From positions 1-5,477 of the forward strand of contig CACZSP010000199.1 in the NCBI GenBank assembly GCA_902783905.1: 5,477 nt of DNA. The letters run 5' to 3'. The position numbers were made by a program, and so were the translations under genes. The notes beneath the pieces are model-generated. The model was given only the letters and a program-made list of their open reading frames with translations, had not been told where the DNA came from and made no database searches. Source of the DNA: an uncultured Ruminococcus sp. (GTDB lineage Bacteria > Bacillota > Clostridia > Oscillospirales > CAG-272). Shown piece after piece: positions 4,616 to 5,477 of this stretch (position 1 is its first letter; each line of letters starts with the position of its first letter).

Positions 4616-5477
4616 TCAATCCGCTTTTTTATGGGCTTCGGGAGTCTCCCTGCCCATCTTCCGCACCGAAACCGGAAGGATGAAGGTCAGCGCGAAGGAG
4701 ACGAGCATCGCGGCGGCGCAGATCAGGGTCATTGTGACCACTTTTTCGCTTTCTTTCAGTCCGTTAAGCACCGGACCTGTCGCGATTCCCGCCGCGACAG
4801 CCGAGAAGAGCCCCTGAACTGCAAAGTACATGGCGGAGTTGGAGTGTCCGGTCTTCGCTTCCTCGTCTGCGGCAAGCTGCGACGGCACCGAGTAGCCGAC
4901 CGCGAAGAGCGAGCCGATCGAGAGGGAGGAGATGAGTCCGGCAACCACGGCGGAGACCGTTTTCACCGTTCCCGCGCCAAGCCTCGCGACGAAGAACATG
5001 GATATCATTCCCGCGGCGTAGGTTAATACCGTATAGCGGAAAGCGGCTCCGAACCCGTGCTTGCGAAGGATTTTGTTGTAGATCATAAGCGTGAAGGGAA
5101 CCGGAGCGAAGCAGCAGGACATGACGATCATCATGCTCATGCCGGTCTTCGAAAAATACTCGTTGATTCCTCCTAGGAAGAGCTGAACTCCGAAGGTCAT
5201 GATCGAGTAAACGAGCATCCAGATGATAAAAATGCGGTTTTTGAAGGTATATCCCATCGACTTCACGATGTTGAGAGGAGGATCCCTCTGAATCTCCCCG
5301 CCGTCATCCCGCAGATCGTCTTCCTTGATCATGAAGATCGGTATGAGCATGAGCAGCGAAAGCGGAAGGACGATCATCGCGACGACTCGGATGTTCAACC
5401 CTTTGAGAAGGGCGGGGACGAGAACGAAGCCGATGATGAAGTAGAAAATATCAAATACCGATTTTGCGTTCGAAACG
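4616..5477 (-). CDS. GPH-family (MFS-type) sugar/cation symporter, C-terminal part (5' end outside window)
   Basis: This is the C-terminal 286 residues of an integral membrane transporter. The frame stays open to the window edge, so the TTG at 5398 is an internal codon and not the start. About eight hydrophobic segments are visible (visible residues about 8-25, 31-50, 81-101, 113-134, 146-164, 174-196, 213-234 and 246-269), which fits TM5-12 of a 12-helix protein. A charged loop of about 30 residues with KEDD and GGEIQRD is followed by an amphipathic stretch ending FKNRIFIIWML. This matches the central loop and TM7 entry of the glycoside-pentoside-hexuronide:cation symporter family (MFS_2, MelB-like). 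Near TM11 the segment ADEEAKTG...YFAVQG resembles the family's D-x-EE-x-KTG...FA-x-QG signature. Members import sugars or glycosides with Na+ or H+; the substrate cannot be read from this fragment. The gene ends 5 bases before the ATG of the downstream kinase gene, so the two are probably co-transcribed. Family assignment is fairly sure and substrate is unknown. Confidence 0.82.
   Translation of the reverse strand, partial: VSNAKSVFDIFYFIIGFVLVPALLKGLNIRVVAMIVLPLSLLMLIPIFMIKEDDLRDDGGEIQRDPPLNIVKSMGYTFKNRIFIIWMLVYSIMTFGVQLFLGGINEYFSKTGMSMMIVMSCCFAPVPFTLMIYNKILRKHGFGAAFRYTVLTYAAGMISMFFVARLGAGTVKTVSAVVAGLISSLSIGSLFAVGYSVPSQLAADEEAKTGHSNSAMYFAVQGLFSAVAAGIATGPVLNGLKESEKVVTMTLICAAAMLVSFALTFILPVSVRKMGRETPEAHKKAD

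Noticed and set aside
4188..4817. 209-codon open frame on the plus strand
   Set aside because: It is antisense to the DhaL domain of the kinase and to the symporter C terminus, with no recognisable motif.
5396..5398. TTG as start of the symporter
   Set aside because: The frame remains open for 26 further codons to the window edge and encodes another membrane helix, so the gene is cut by the window and TTG is internal.
1..5477. CRISPR array, toxin-antitoxin pair, phage or transposon genes
   Set aside because: No regularly spaced repeats, integrase, transposase or nuclease motifs were found; all genes belong to transport, lipid or hydrolase families or are small unknowns.

Overview
The window is a stretch of one bacterial chromosome in which every supported gene lies on the minus strand, so transcription runs from position 5477 towards 1. 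Six genes fill it with short or no gaps. In transcription order they are: the 3' part of a GPH-family (MFS-type) sugar/cation symporter, a FakA/YloV-like fatty acid kinase catalytic subunit, a membrane-anchored alpha/beta hydrolase with a Cys in the nucleophile position, a small two-helix DUF4190-like membrane protein, a second membrane-anchored alpha/beta hydrolase with a normal Ser-Asp-His triad, and a small hydrophilic protein made of two copies of a Trp/Gly/Lys helix repeat. The FakA-type kinase, the Pro/Gln-tailed small membrane protein, AGGAG-type ribosome binding sites and roughly balanced base composition suggest a Bacillota (Clostridia-like) organism, perhaps an uncultured gut lineage. 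That placement is inference; no rRNA or marker gene is present.

Region by region: 4616-5477 holds the symporter, whose 5' end is outside the window. The first three genes are packed almost stop-to-start (5 and 3 bases apart with the starts chosen here), which suggests one translationally coupled unit. A 46-base gap holding a small bulged hairpin precedes the small membrane protein (1649-1963), which has its own good Shine-Dalgarno. An 85-base gap holding an 11-bp GC-rich inverted repeat and a competing terminator-like hairpin separates it from the second hydrolase (529-1563). The repeat protein (187-510) follows 18 bases later with a strong AGGAG. The last 186 bases are non-coding and contain a hairpin, a terminator-like hairpin with T5, and a larger layered foldback.

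Functionally, the kinase would phosphorylate fatty acids carried by a FakB/DegV partner that is not seen here. The two hydrolases could release or trim acyl chains. Charge distribution suggests that their catalytic domains sit on opposite faces of the membrane. A link between these genes in lipid or acyl-ester handling is a hypothesis drawn from proximity only. I found no CRISPR array, tRNA, rRNA, insertion sequence or recognisable defence system.
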